This document shows, piece after piece, positions 9,601 through 19,500 of a DNA stretch of 64,000 nt. The notes beneath the pieces were generated by a model that was given only the letters and a program-made list of their open reading frames with translations, did no database searches and was not told the origin of the DNA. The stretch comes from Crossiella equi (GTDB lineage Bacteria; Actinomycetota; Actinomycetes; Mycobacteriales; Pseudonocardiaceae). Within the stretch, counting starts at the first letter, position 1. Each line of letters begins with the position of its first letter. The position numbers and the translations under genes were made by a program. The DNA is taken from the NCBI RefSeq assembly GCF_017876755.1, contig NZ_JAGIOO010000001.1, forward strand, positions 7,921,786-7,985,785. Direction: 5' to 3'.

Positions 9601-10597
9601 GGCCGTGGGCGCGGAGCAGATCACGCTGGTCGCGCACTGGCCCGCCATCACCCCGCTCTACGGCGACCGCGCCGCCGAGCTGGCGCAGCTGGAGGCCGGG
9701 CACGCGCTGGCGCTGCTCACCGGGGAGCTGTCCCGCCGCGGCATCGCGCACCGGGTCGAGCTGCCCATGACCGACCTGGACGCCGAGCACACCGTGCTGT
9801 GCCGGGTGCACCTCGGCCAGGACGGCGGGTACCGCCCGGAGGCCCTGGACCTGGTGTGCCTGACCCGCGACGAGGAGGGGGTGTTCAGTGCCCCCGGCCT
9901 CATCCAGACCAGCGTGTTCGAACAGCGCACCGAGGCCTTCGCGGTCCTCGCGGGCGCCCCGGCCGTGCTCGTGCTGGAAGGTGAGCCCGGCCCCGGCCAC
10001 CGGGTCAGCGCCGGGTTCCTCTTCCAGCGGCTGCGGGAACGGCTGCACGCTGACGGCCTGGGCACGTGCCCACTGGGCCTGAAGCCCACCGCTCGCACCG
10101 TGTACGCCCTCGCCCTGGGCCACGTGCCCGCCGAGGACGTCACCGCGCCCGAGGTCCCGGCGGAGGTGCCGGACCTGGCCGAGGTGGTCAACCGCGAGCT
10201 GGCCCGGGTGCTGCCCGCGTACATGCTGCCGCGTTTCTGCACCGTGCTGGACGAGCTGCCGCTCTCGGCCAACGGCAAGGTCCAGCTGGACCGCCTGCCG
10301 CAGGTCGAGATCGAGGGCCACTACCAGGCCCCGGCCACCGACACCGAGTGGACCCTGGCCGAGATGTGGGGCCGGTTGCTGGGCCGCCCCGCGGACGCGG
10401 TGAGCACCGGCGAGAGCTTCTTCACCATCGGCGGCGACTCGCTGGCCGCGATGAAGCTGATCCGCCTGCTGCACCAGGACCTCGGCTTCGACATCAAGCT
10501 GCGCGAGCTGTACCGGCACGACGACATCGTCACCCTGGCCCGGCTCGTGGACCAGGCACGCACCGGCGACGAGGACCGCGAGGAGGGGGAGCTGTGA
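3632..10597 (+). CDS. NRPS 1: [degenerate C]-A(Gly)-PCP-Cy-A(Cys)-Ox-PCP
   Basis: A 2321-aa synthetase that builds the glycyl-thiazole part of the predicted althiomycin-type product. Domains by residue: an atypical N-terminal region (1-355) that looks like a condensation fold without an HHxxxDG motif; A1 (361-853), code read as DILQCGVVWK, glycine-like; PCP1 (870-940, FGGNSI); heterocyclisation domain (960-1390) starting FPLTNVQQAYYLGRF, with its DxxxxDxxS motif as DAIIVDMSS; A2 (1415-2225), code DLYNLSLIWK, the classic cysteine code; an oxidase inserted inside A2 before the A10 motif (about 1857-2156, KYRYPSAGG signature of McbC/BlmIII-type FMN oxidases); PCP2 (2230-2310, IGGDSL). Ox should convert thiazoline to thiazole. 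The start ATG at 3632 has GAAGGGGAG upstream. The protein ends EDREEGEL, an acidic tail suited to the TubC-type docking domain of the next protein. Third-position GC is clearly lower over 3632-4450. Confidence 0.93.
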   Translation: MKRLGALLDAEYCSLVGRVAEYLIDAGHVVYVRGDRAAWAGANPRLSAADLAQVEVGVEPADGVDCRIRLGGEPVGLGAERDVQLRVVEVEGSRFARCELGGRVVAQRSCGQSAAEAEDAVVEACIDALIDLSRGEPVVAECAPGVDVLQEFLDCQRQAALLRERYRRLGAPFLVSDLVESQGDARSFSCELNELAAGFEFREMHLEWLSVWLLFLLNGRKPGVYGYDLAGARGGVRKYLPVSAEMTASELVGQTSDAVYGVSGNRFYDFRATCGNHPGSGLTVGYGRPAAPGVVRVEYRDGKLHCYDSTGSPFFEFLPDFLDEFFARLGGFAAGELPLGALTGLPDRVREAFPSGPAPTPFPADLPIHHAIAQAARRTPDAPALLCGDTRLSHRQLDEAANRLAHLVRATHAPAVGDRIALYLDRTEHLLIAVLATLKLGCAYVPVDLDSPPERTGLILDASRPALVLTDEHARPRLDTGLPVLVVDGVDTSAQPATDPGTEVTGADLAYVIYTSGTTGVPKGVAVEHRNFLNIATDIRGCLDFRATDRMLAVTTIAFDISTLEVFLPLMCGGAVVMARRDDLLEVDRLLDLVARHGVTVMQATPSLWHLVTRRLDGRTLPVRALCGGEALPAALAEQLTGAVRECWNVYGPTETAVWSTRTKITAPVGRVTIGRPLANTRCHVLDERRDPLPPGIPGELHIGGAGVARGYFGDPELTDRRFVPDPFVPGQRLYRTGDLARVLANGELEFLGRNDFQVKLRGHRIELGEIESTLAGHDGVEAALVVVGGGNTADGDDGRYLAAYYLAPAPVDETGLRDFLADRLSEYMTPTVFIHLTAFPLNANGKIDRAALPDPGEHLVSGRVPPATEMEARLHALWVDLLGHEDIGVTDDFFRFGGNSILGIRLVNRINSELGTDLKIRDLFREKTVRALAGPVAAGLGTFAFRDFVIEEGDRDALHEPFPLTNVQQAYYLGRFNNFELSDVSTHVYTEFRYRHLDPARAERAFNRVLRRHHALRTVFAEDGQRFLPEVPDYRIPVHELCEESELLALREQYSHKRYDPETYPLFDLVVSRLDGVWRLHVSFDAIIVDMSSFGILFQEWAGYYREPELALPEPAISYRDYVLRYERIRDSALFDAAEDYWRAKAEDYRIELTLPMRARPSSVDTPRFRRLSRTVPRPVWQALSARCNRYGISPTALILELYGRVLAHYSGQDQLCVNLTLFNRLPLHADVNGVIGDFTVLGLFDYRTRTELGIAAKLRAVHDELLRDIDHNLYDGIDFQRWLKLSNGLPPNKIVAPVVLTSTLGSGDSASLFELPLDEHYDGMDYSISQTSQVWLDNKAYETAQGLVAEWDYVEQLFADEVIQAMHDAYCWLIERVAELEWEADDYPRLPLPAADRAVIEAANSARRPVSEHTLFSLYEERLAEFADGTAVIDGSGEYRYDRLHRDSTRLAGALARQEVVGVLAEKGYPQVVATLGVMKSGSAYVPMNVEWPNGRIGEVLAQAGADTLLVSRAQLGRTTGELGARILVVEDLVEQAAEAELPEVHPDDVAYVIFTSGSTGKPKGVTISHRGAVNTLLAVNDEFAVTAADRVLALSELSFDLSVYDLFGVLAAGGTVVFPNQAETRNPAHWAELVQRHGVTLWNSVPQLAGLLADEGSAEQLASLRAVLMSGDWIPTGLPDKLRALNPDLTVMSLGGATEGSIWSIWYPVGVVDPDWTSIPYGFAMPNQRMYVLDARGEHCPVGVTGHIHIGGDGVALGYWRDEEQTAKRYFTHPELGRLYHTGDLGRWNAQGHIEFLGRDDFQVKLNGYRVELEEISAKIARLPGVDSAVVTVQKGEDQDHLVGYLVPEHVPARSTVDKADFLLAQHGLLTEVTPHRQLTEEAEESVYTLAKSYRRFTGEEVDLDAVRKHFAEATTRQEQRSDGGDWAEVLGQLAAVTVPGRLTPKYRYPSAGGAYPLRVFAGLADGGRYYHHPLTHELCTHPLAEQAVGAEQITLVAHWPAITPLYGDRAAELAQLEAGHALALLTGELSRRGIAHRVELPMTDLDAEHTVLCRVHLGQDGGYRPEALDLVCLTRDEEGVFSAPGLIQTSVFEQRTEAFAVLAGAPAVLVLEGEPGPGHRVSAGFLFQRLRERLHADGLGTCPLGLKPTARTVYALALGHVPAEDVTAPEVPAEVPDLAEVVNRELARVLPAYMLPRFCTVLDELPLSANGKVQLDRLPQVEIEGHYQAPATDTEWTLAEMWGRLLGRPADAVSTGESFFTIGGDSLAAMKLIRLLHQDLGFDIKLRELYRHDDIVTLARLVDQARTGDEDREEGEL

Positions 10598-13500
10598 GCA
10601 CCGCCGTGGAACTGCTGCACGACCTGCGGGCGGCCAAGGTCCTGGTGTGGGCCAAGGAGGGCGGCAAGCTCGGCTTCTCCGCCGACAAGACCCTGGGCTT
10701 CCCCGACGAGCTGCGCGAACGCGTCCGGACCGCTCGCGCGGAGCTGCTCGCGGTGCTCCAGCGCAACGGCGTGGACTCCGCCGAGCGCGCCGAGCGCACC
10801 ACCTTCCACCGGCTGCCGCTGGCCGAGACCGGCGAGCTGCGCTCGATCCAGCGCGCCATGTACCTGCAGAGCCGCATGGACGAGCTCGCGGGCACCTACA
10901 CCATCCCGCTGTTCGTCGAGCTGCCCGGCGCGGACCCCCAGCGCGCCGGGCAGGCCCTGCGCGCGCTGCTGGACGGTGAACCGCTGCTGCGCATGGCCGT
11001 CCAGGAGGACCTCACCTACCGGATCCTGTCCACAGAGGATATTCCTGTGGAAACCCGGCAGGTCAGCGGCGTGGAGCTGGACGCCCTGCGCGAGGAACGC
11101 GCCCGCACCGCCCTGCCCCTGGAGGGTGGGCGGCTGCTGCTGCCCGAGGTGCTGGTCACCGAGGACGCCGTGGTGGTCGGCCTGACCCACCACCACCTGC
11201 TCTCCGACGCGCCATCGATGTATGTGCTCGGCGAACGCCTGGCCGGGCTGTACGCGGGCACCGCCACCCCCGAGCAGCCGTCCTATGTGGACTACGTGGC
11301 GCACCAGGAGGTGGAGCTGCGCGCCGAGCACTACACCCAGGCCCGCGAACGCCTCACCGCGAAGCTGGCCGCCGCCAACCGCCCGCGGCTGGGGCGGATG
11401 CGGCCGGGGGACAACCGCGCGGTCACCCGCGAGGACCGCCTGGGCCTGGCCGAGCTGGAGGCGCTGCGAGGTCTCGCCCGCGAGCACCGGGTCAGCCTGT
11501 ACTCGGTGCTGCTCACCGGCCTGTACAGCGTGCTCAGCACGTTCGCGGGCGGCGAGACCGGGTTCGTGGTGGCCGCGACCGTCGGCAACCGGCCGGTGGA
11601 GTTCGAGTCCTCGGTCGGCCCGTTCATCACCACGCTGCCGGTCATCCCCGACTACGAGCCCGGCGCCGACTTCGCCACCAACGTGCGGCGGGTGCATGAG
11701 GAGGTCGTCGACCTCAACCAGCACCACCAGCTCAACCTGGACGTGCTCGCCGAGGGCCTGCCCGGCGGAGCCGCCGACTTGCTCGAACTGGTGAAGGTGC
11801 TGTTCACCTTCCACAACTTCCGCGAGGCACCCGACCAGGGCGGGGTACCGCACCGGGTGCTGCCCTACGCCGACATCGCGGACAAGTTCGGCCTCACCGT
11901 GATCGCCAAGCCGGAGGCCGACGGCCTGCTGCTCACCACCACGCACGCCGTGGCGCGGTTCGAGCCCGGCTTCGTGGACGCGGTCACCGACGCCTGGCTG
12001 GCGCTGCTGCGCGCCGTGCCGGCGCACCACGGCCCGCTGGCCACCCTGTCGCTGCTGGACGGGCCCACCCGGGAGCTGATCACCCGCGAGAACGCCACCG
12101 AGGCCGACCTCGGCGACGACGTGACCGCGGTGGAGCTGTTCCACCGCCAGGCCGACCGCACCCCGGACAACCTGGCCGTGGTCTTCCGCGAGCACCGCCT
12201 GACCTACCGCGAGCTGGACGAGCGCGCGAACCGCCTGGCGCACGAGCTGATCGCGCGCGGCGTGCGCCCCGGCAGCCTGGTGTGCCTGCTCCTGGAGCGC
12301 GGCCAGCACCTGTCCGTGGCGGTCCTGGCCGTGCTCAAGGCCGGTGGCGCCTACGTGCCGGTCGACCCGGGCCAGCCCGAGGACCGCGTCCGGTTCATCC
12401 TCGCCGACACCGCGACCCCGGTGCTGCTCACCGACTCGACCCGGGCCAGCGGTTACCACAACGCCGTGGTCGTCGACACCGACCCCGACCAGCCCAGCAC
12501 TCGGCCTGAGGTGGCGCTGACCAGCGCGGACCTCGCCTACGCGATCTACACCTCCGGTACCACCGGCCGCCCCAAGGGCGTGCTCATCGAGCACCGCGGC
12601 CTGGTCAACCGGGTGCGCTGGATGCAGCGGGCCTACCCGATCACCGAGGCCGACCGGGTCGTGCAGAAGACGCCGTACGTCTTCGACGTCTCGGTGTGGG
12701 AGCTGGTGTGGGCGCACTGGTACGGCGCGGCCATCGTCTTCGCCGAGCCCGAGGGCCACAAGGACCCCGAGTACCTGGCCGGGCTGATCCGGCGCGAGCA
12801 GGTCACCGTCATCCACTTCGTGCCCTCGATGCTGGGCGCCTTCCTGGAGGCCCTGCGCGAGCCCGAGGCCCTGCGCAGCCTGCGGTTGCTGTTCGCCAGC
12901 GGTGAGGAGCTCAAGCTCGAGCACGTGCGGGCGGTGCACGACCGCCTGCCCTGGGTGGCGCCGCACAACCTGTACGGGCCCACCGAGGCCTCCATCGACG
13001 TGCTCGCCTTCGACTGCACGGACCGTGCCCTCGACCGGGTGCTGATCGGGCGGCCGATCGCGAACACCCGCGCGCACGTGCTCAACGACCAGCTCCAGGA
13101 GCTGCCGGTCTACGCGGTCGGCGAGCTGTTCCTGGGCGGCGTCGGCCTGGCCCGGGGGTACCTGAACCGGCCGGAGCTGACCGAGGAGCGGTTCGTCCAG
13201 GCGGGGGAGCGGCTGTACCGCACCGGCGACCTGGTGCGCCGCCTGCCTGACGGCAGCCTGGACTACCTGGGCCGCAACGACTTCCAGGTCAAGATCCGCG
13301 GTTACCGGATCGAGCTGGGCGAGGTCGAGTCGGCCCTGACCCGCCTGCCCGGCATCCGCCAGGCCGTGGTCGTGGTCTGGGGCCAGAACCTGGCCGGGTA
13401 CTACGTCGGCAGCGCGGACCCGGCGCGGCTGCGCGCCGAGCTGAACGCGGTGCTGCCCGAGTACATGGTGCCCGCCGCGCTGGTGGAGCTCACCGAGGTG

Positions 13501-16500
13501 CCGCTGACGGTCAACGGCAAGCTGGACCGCCGCGCGCTGCCCGAACCCGTGGCCGCCGCGGCGACCGGCGTGGTCGAACCGCGCACCGGACGCGAGGCCG
13601 AGGTCCGCGCGGTGTGCGCCGACGCCCTGGGCCGCGACGGGTTCGGCGTCACCGACGACCTGACCCGGCTGGGCATGGACAGCATCGTCGCGATCCGCCT
13701 CGCCGCCCGGCTGCGCCAGCGGTTCGGGCAGGCCGTGGCGGTGCGCGAGGTGTTCGCCGCCCGCACGGTCGAGCGCCTGACCGCACTCCTGGCCAGCACG
13801 GAGTCCACTGTGGACGTTGTTGCCGAGCAGGGGAGGCTGTCCGGTGCGGTGCCGCTGTTGCCGATCCAGTCCTGGTTCTTCGACCAGGAGCCGCCCCGGC
13901 GCGAGCACTGGAACCAGGCCTTCCTGATCCGCGTGCCCGAGCTCGACCTGGCCCGCCTGGGCACCGCGCTGGGCGCGCTGTTCGAGCGGCACGACGCCCT
14001 GCGGCTGCGCTTCCGCACCGAGAACGACCGGATCGTCCAGTACTACGACGAGCACGCCGTGCCCGCCGGGCTCGCGGTGCTGGACGTGCGCACGGTCTCC
14101 GGGGAGGCACTCCAGCGCTCGCTCACCACCTGGCAGCGCGGCTTCGACCTCGCCGACGGTCCGCTGCACGCGGCCGGGTACCTGCACGGGTACGCCGACG
14201 GCAGCGCGCGGGTGTTCCTGGCCCTGCACCACCTCGTGGTGGACGCGGTCAGCTGGCGGGTGCTCGCCGACGACCTGCACGCCCTCTACGAGGGCCGCGA
14301 GCTGGGTGCGAAGGGCACGAGCTACCGCGAGTGGGCCGAAGCGGTCGCCGGGTACGGGTGCCCCGATCCGGAGTACTGGCAGCGGCAGCTGGACGGGGCC
14401 CGGGATCTCGGGGCCACCGATGAGCCGTGCTCGGCGGAGCTGCTGCTGGACGCCGAGGCCACCGAGCTGCTGCTGGGCGCGGCGAACACCGCCTTCCGCA
14501 CCACGCCCGAGGAGCTGCTGCTCACCGCGACCGGGCTCGCCCTGCGCGAGCTGACCGGGCAGGCCGCGCACACCGTCGTGCTGGAGGGCCACGGCCGGGA
14601 CGGCCTCGACCTGGACGTCTCGGGCACGGTCGGCTGGTTCACCACGCTGCGGCCGTTCCGGCTGGACACCGGCGGCGCGGCCCCGGACCTCGTCGGCGCG
14701 GTGCTCGCCGTCAAGGAGGCCCTGCGCGCCGCACCCCCGGCGATCGGCTTCGGCGCCCGCCACCACGAGCTGCCCGACCTCTGGTTCAACTACCTCGGCC
14801 AGCCCGGCGCCACCGACGGCGACTGGCAGGTCCTCACCGACCCGGCCGGGCAGACCATGCCGGGTGGCATGCCCGGCGCGCTCTCGATCTTCGCCCTGGT
14901 CACCGGCGGCAGGCTGCGCGTCACCCTGGACAGCCGCCTCGGCCGGGAACGCACCGCCAGGCTCGCCGACGCCCTGGACACCGCGCTGCGGCAGGTGCTC
15001 ACCGGCTGCGCGGCGCACGAGCCCGGCGGCTACACCCCGAGCGACCTGCGCGAGGTCCGCGGCGAGGCCGACCTGCCCGAACCGGTGCTCGGCCTGGACC
15101 CGCACGGCTGGTTCGAGCTGACCGACATCCAGCAGGCCTACCTGCTCGGCCGGTACGGCAACTACGAGATCGGCAACGTGGCCAACCACGTCTACGCCGA
15201 ACACGTCTACCCGCACCTGGACACCGCCCGCCTGGAACGCGCGATCAACGACCTGGTCGCCGAGGCCGACGTGCTGCGCACCGTGTTCTCCCTGGACCGG
15301 CTGCGCCAGCGCGTGCTGCCCGCGCACGAGGTGCCCGCCTACGAGCTGGCCGTTCGCACCTACCAGCGGTACTCCGAGCTGCTCCTGGAGGACGTGCGCG
15401 ACCGGCTCTCGCACGAGGTGCACGACGCCGAGCGGTTCCCGCTGTTCACCTTCGAGGTCAGCGTCTTCCCGGACCGGGCCGTGCTGCACCTGGGCATGGA
15501 CCTGATCACCCTGGACGTGCGCAGCCGCCTCACCCTGCTGCGCCGCCTGCACGATCTCTACACCGGCACCGCGTCACCACCGCTGCCCCAGGCCACGTTC
15601 AAGGACCACCAGGACCACGCCGCCCTGCTGCGCGGCTCCGAGTGGTACCGGCGCGACCGCGCCTACTGGCAGGCGAAGCTGCCCACGATGCCGCCGCGCC
15701 CCGGGCTGCCGCTGCGGAACAGCCCGGACACCGTGGTGCACCCGCGCTTCGGCGAGCACACGATCGAGGTCGCGCCCGAGGTGTGGCAGCGGTTCAAGGC
15801 CCGGACCAGCGCGCTCGGGGTGTCCGCCTCGGCCGCGCTGCTCGGGCTGTTCGGCAGCATCCTCGCGCACGCCGCGGGCACCACCGAGCTGCCGATCACC
15901 GTCACCCTGGCCAACCGCGTGCCGCTGGTACCGGACGTCGACCGGGTGCTCGGCAACTTCACCTCGACCGTGCTGCACCACTTCACCGACCAGCCGCGGG
16001 ATGCCGAGGCGCTGCTCCGGCACACCCACGACCGGCTGTGGGAGGACATCGCGCACTCGCTCTACCCGGGGGTGCGCGTGCAGCGCGACCTGGTGCGCCT
16101 GCACGAGCTGGACGCGACCAAGGCGCTCTCGCCGATCGTGTTCACCGGCGCGGTCGGCGAGGCCACCCGCGAGTTCGCGCGGCTGCCGTTCCTGGCCGAG
16201 GACGAGCACCTCGACCGCCGCCGCTGGGGCGCGCAGACCTCGCAGGCCTGGATCGACCTGCAGGCCGTGGAGTCCGGCGACGGGTTCAGCAGCAAGTGGC
16301 TCTACGTCGAGCAACTCTTCCACGAGGACGACATCGCGCACCTCAACGGGCTGTTCGTCCGGCTCATCGGCCAGCTCGCCGACGGCGGGACGGACCTGCC
16401 GCGCGCGGACTACCTCCGGGCGGCCGACCGCGAGCTGATCGAGGCCGCGAACGCCTTCGACCGCGAGCCGTCCGAGGACACCCTGGTCAGCCTCATCGAC

Positions 16501-19500
16501 CGGCACGACCCGGCGTCCCCGGCGGTCATCGACGCGGCCGGTGCGCACAGCTACGGCGACCTGGTCACCGACAGCGCGGCCCTCGCGGGTGCGCTGCTGG
16601 GCACCGAGGGCTCGCTGGTCGCGGTGCTCGCGGACAAGGGCTACCACCAGGTCCTGGCCACCACCGCGGTGCTGCGCGCGGGCCTGGCCTACCTGCCGCT
16701 GCACGTGGACTGGCCCCTGGAACGCGTCGCGGGCATCCTCACCGAGTCGGGCACCGGCACCGTGCTCCTCACCCGGGCCCACGCCCAGCGCGCCGAGGTC
16801 CGGGAGCTGGGCGCGCGGTTCCGGCTGCTGGTCATCGAGGACCACCTGGACCAGGCCCCCGTGCGGCTGCCCGAGGTCCGCGCCGACGACCTCGCCTACG
16901 TCATCTTCACCTCCGGCTCCACCGGCAAGCCCAAGGGCGTCACGATCTCCCACCGCGGCGCGATGAACACCATCCACGCGGTCAACGAACGCTTCCAGGT
17001 CACCGCGGCCGACCGCGTGCTGGCGCTGTCCGAGCTGAGCTTCGACCTGTCCGTCTACGACCTGTTCGGCCTGCTCGCCGTCGGCGGAACGATCGTCTGC
17101 CCGGACCAGGCCCGCACCAAGGACCCCGCGCACTGGGCCGACCTGGTCCAGCGGCACGGCGTGACCCTGTGGAACAGCGTGCCGCAGCTGGCCGGTCTGC
17201 TCGCCGAGGAGGCCGCGCACCTGGGCAGCCTGCGCGTGGTCATGATGAGCGGCGACTGGATCCCGACCACGCTCCCGGCCCGCCTGCGCGAGGTCTGCCC
17301 GGCCGCCGTGGTGATGAGCCTGGGCGGCGCGACGGAGGGCTCCATCTGGTCGATCTGGTACGAGATCGGCGAGGTCGACCCGGACTGGCCGAGCATTCCC
17401 TACGGCTGCGCCATGCCCAACCAGCGCGTGTACGTGCTCACCGCCGCGGGCGAGCACTGCCCGGTGGGGGTGCCCGGGGAGATCCACATCGGTGGCGCGG
17501 GTGTGGCCCTGGGCTACTGGCGCGACCCCGGGCTGACCGCCGCCCGCTACTTCACCCACCCCGAGCTGGGCCGCCTCTACCGCACCGGCGACCTCGGCTG
17601 CTGGCGCGAGCCCGGGCACATCGAGTTCCTCGGCCGCACCGACTTCCAGGTCAAGCTCAACGGCTACCGCGTGGAGCTGGGCGAGGTCGAGGCCGCGCTC
17701 GCCGCCTGTGACGGTGTGGCCCAGAGCGTGGCCGCGGTGGTGCGCGACCGCCTGGTCGGCTACTACGTGGCCGAGCGCCCGCTGCCCGAGGCCGCGCTGA
17801 CCGCGCACCTGGCCCGGCGGCTGCCCGAGTACATGGTGCCCGAGGCCCTGGTGCACCTGACCGCGCTCCCGTTGAGCCCCAACGGCAAGCTCGACCGCGC
17901 CGCGCTGCCCGAACCGGACGCGCCGACCACCGAGGGCCACCTCGCGCCCCGGGACGAGGGCGAGCGGCGGCTGCGCGACCTGTGGGCCGAGGTGCTCGGC
18001 CTGCCCGCCGACCGGCTCGGCGTGCGGGACGACCTGCTCAAGCTCGGGGTGGACAGCATCGTGGCCATCCGTGTGGTCGGCCGCCTGCGCCGCCAGCTCG
18101 GCCTCGCCGTCGGCGTGCGGGACGTGTTCGCCCACCGCACGGTCGAGCAGTTCCACCAGCGGTTCGGCCACACCACCGCCACCGAGGTGCGGGCCGAACA
18201 GGGTGTGCTGACCGGCCCGTTGCCCACGCTGCCCGTGCAGGACTGGCTGCTCGGCCAGGACCTGCCCGAGCCCGCGCACTGGAACCAGTCCTTCCTCATC
18301 CGCGTGCCCGCGCTGGACCCCGACCGGCTCGCCGACTGCGTGCGGCAGCTCGTGGACCACCACGACGCGCTGCGCCTGCGCGTGGCCGACGGCCTGCGCT
18401 ACGGCACCGGAAGCCCCGGGCTGCGCACCGCCGATGTGTCCACTGTGGATGATCTGGACGCGCTGCTCACCGAGTGGCAGAACGGGTTCGACCTCGCCGA
18501 CGGCCCGCTGTGCGCCTTCGGCTACCTGCACGGCTACCCCGACGGCAGCGCCCGCGTGTTCGTCGCGGTGCACCACCTCGCCGTGGACGTGCTCAGCTGG
18601 CAGCTGCTCACCGAGGACCTGCACACCCTGTACCAGGGCGGCTCGCTCGGCGAGAAGTCCACCAGCTACCGGCAGTGGGCCGAGCACGTCCGGACGCGCT
18701 TCGCCGAGGCCGTGCTCCCGGCCAGGCACCCCGAACCCCTCGCGCCCGCCGGTCCGGCCCGGCACCTGCGGCTGGACTTCGACGCCGAGCTCACCGAGCG
18801 GCTGCACCGGTGCCAGCGGGTGTACGGCACCGGCGTGGACGAGTTCCTGCTCACCGCGCTCGGCCTCGCCCTGGCCGAGGTCACCGGGCGCTCCTCCTGG
18901 GACGTCGCCCTGGAGGGCCACGGCCGCGACGAGGTCTCCGCCGACCTGGACCTCACCCGCACGGTCGGCTGGTTCACCACGCTCCACCCCGCACACCTGG
19001 CACTGTCCGCCGACCCGGTGGCCAGCCTCAAGACGGTCAAGGACTCGGTCCGCGCCGCCCGGGAGCACGCCCTGGCCTACGGCGTCGCGGTCGGCTACAC
19101 GCACCCGATGCCGCCGGTCTGCCTGAACTACCTGGGATGGCTGGAGGACTCCGGTGAGCCCTGGAGCGTCACCGCCGAGCCCGCCGGGACCGCGGTCCAC
19201 CCGGCCAACGAGCTGCCGTACACGCTGAACCTGGCCGGAGCCGTGCGCGGCGACCGCCTGGAACTGCTCGTGGCCAGCAAACTGTCCGAAGAGGACACCG
19301 AACGCCTGGCCCTGGCCCTGCGCGGCCAGCTCGCCACGCTCGTGGCCCTGGTCGGCGCGGAAACCCGTACGCACCTGACCGCCAGCGATATCGCGCACGT
19401 GCTGCCCCAGGAGCGCCTGGACGAGCTCCAGGCCACCCGCGAGCTGGCCGACGTCTTCGCCGCGACCAGCCTGCAACAGGGCTTCATCGCACACGCCCTG

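Noticed and set aside
9200-10100. The McbC/SagB-like oxidase as a sign of a thiazole-forming RiPP cluster
   Set aside because: It is inserted within an NRPS adenylation domain, and no precursor peptide or YcaO gene is present; it belongs to the Cy-A-Ox-PCP module.
8290-17400. Long near-identical stretches between 8290-8990 and 16890-17600, possible duplication or array
   Set aside because: They are the two cysteine-specific Cy-A modules of the assembly line, similar because of module duplication or gene conversion; not a mobile element.
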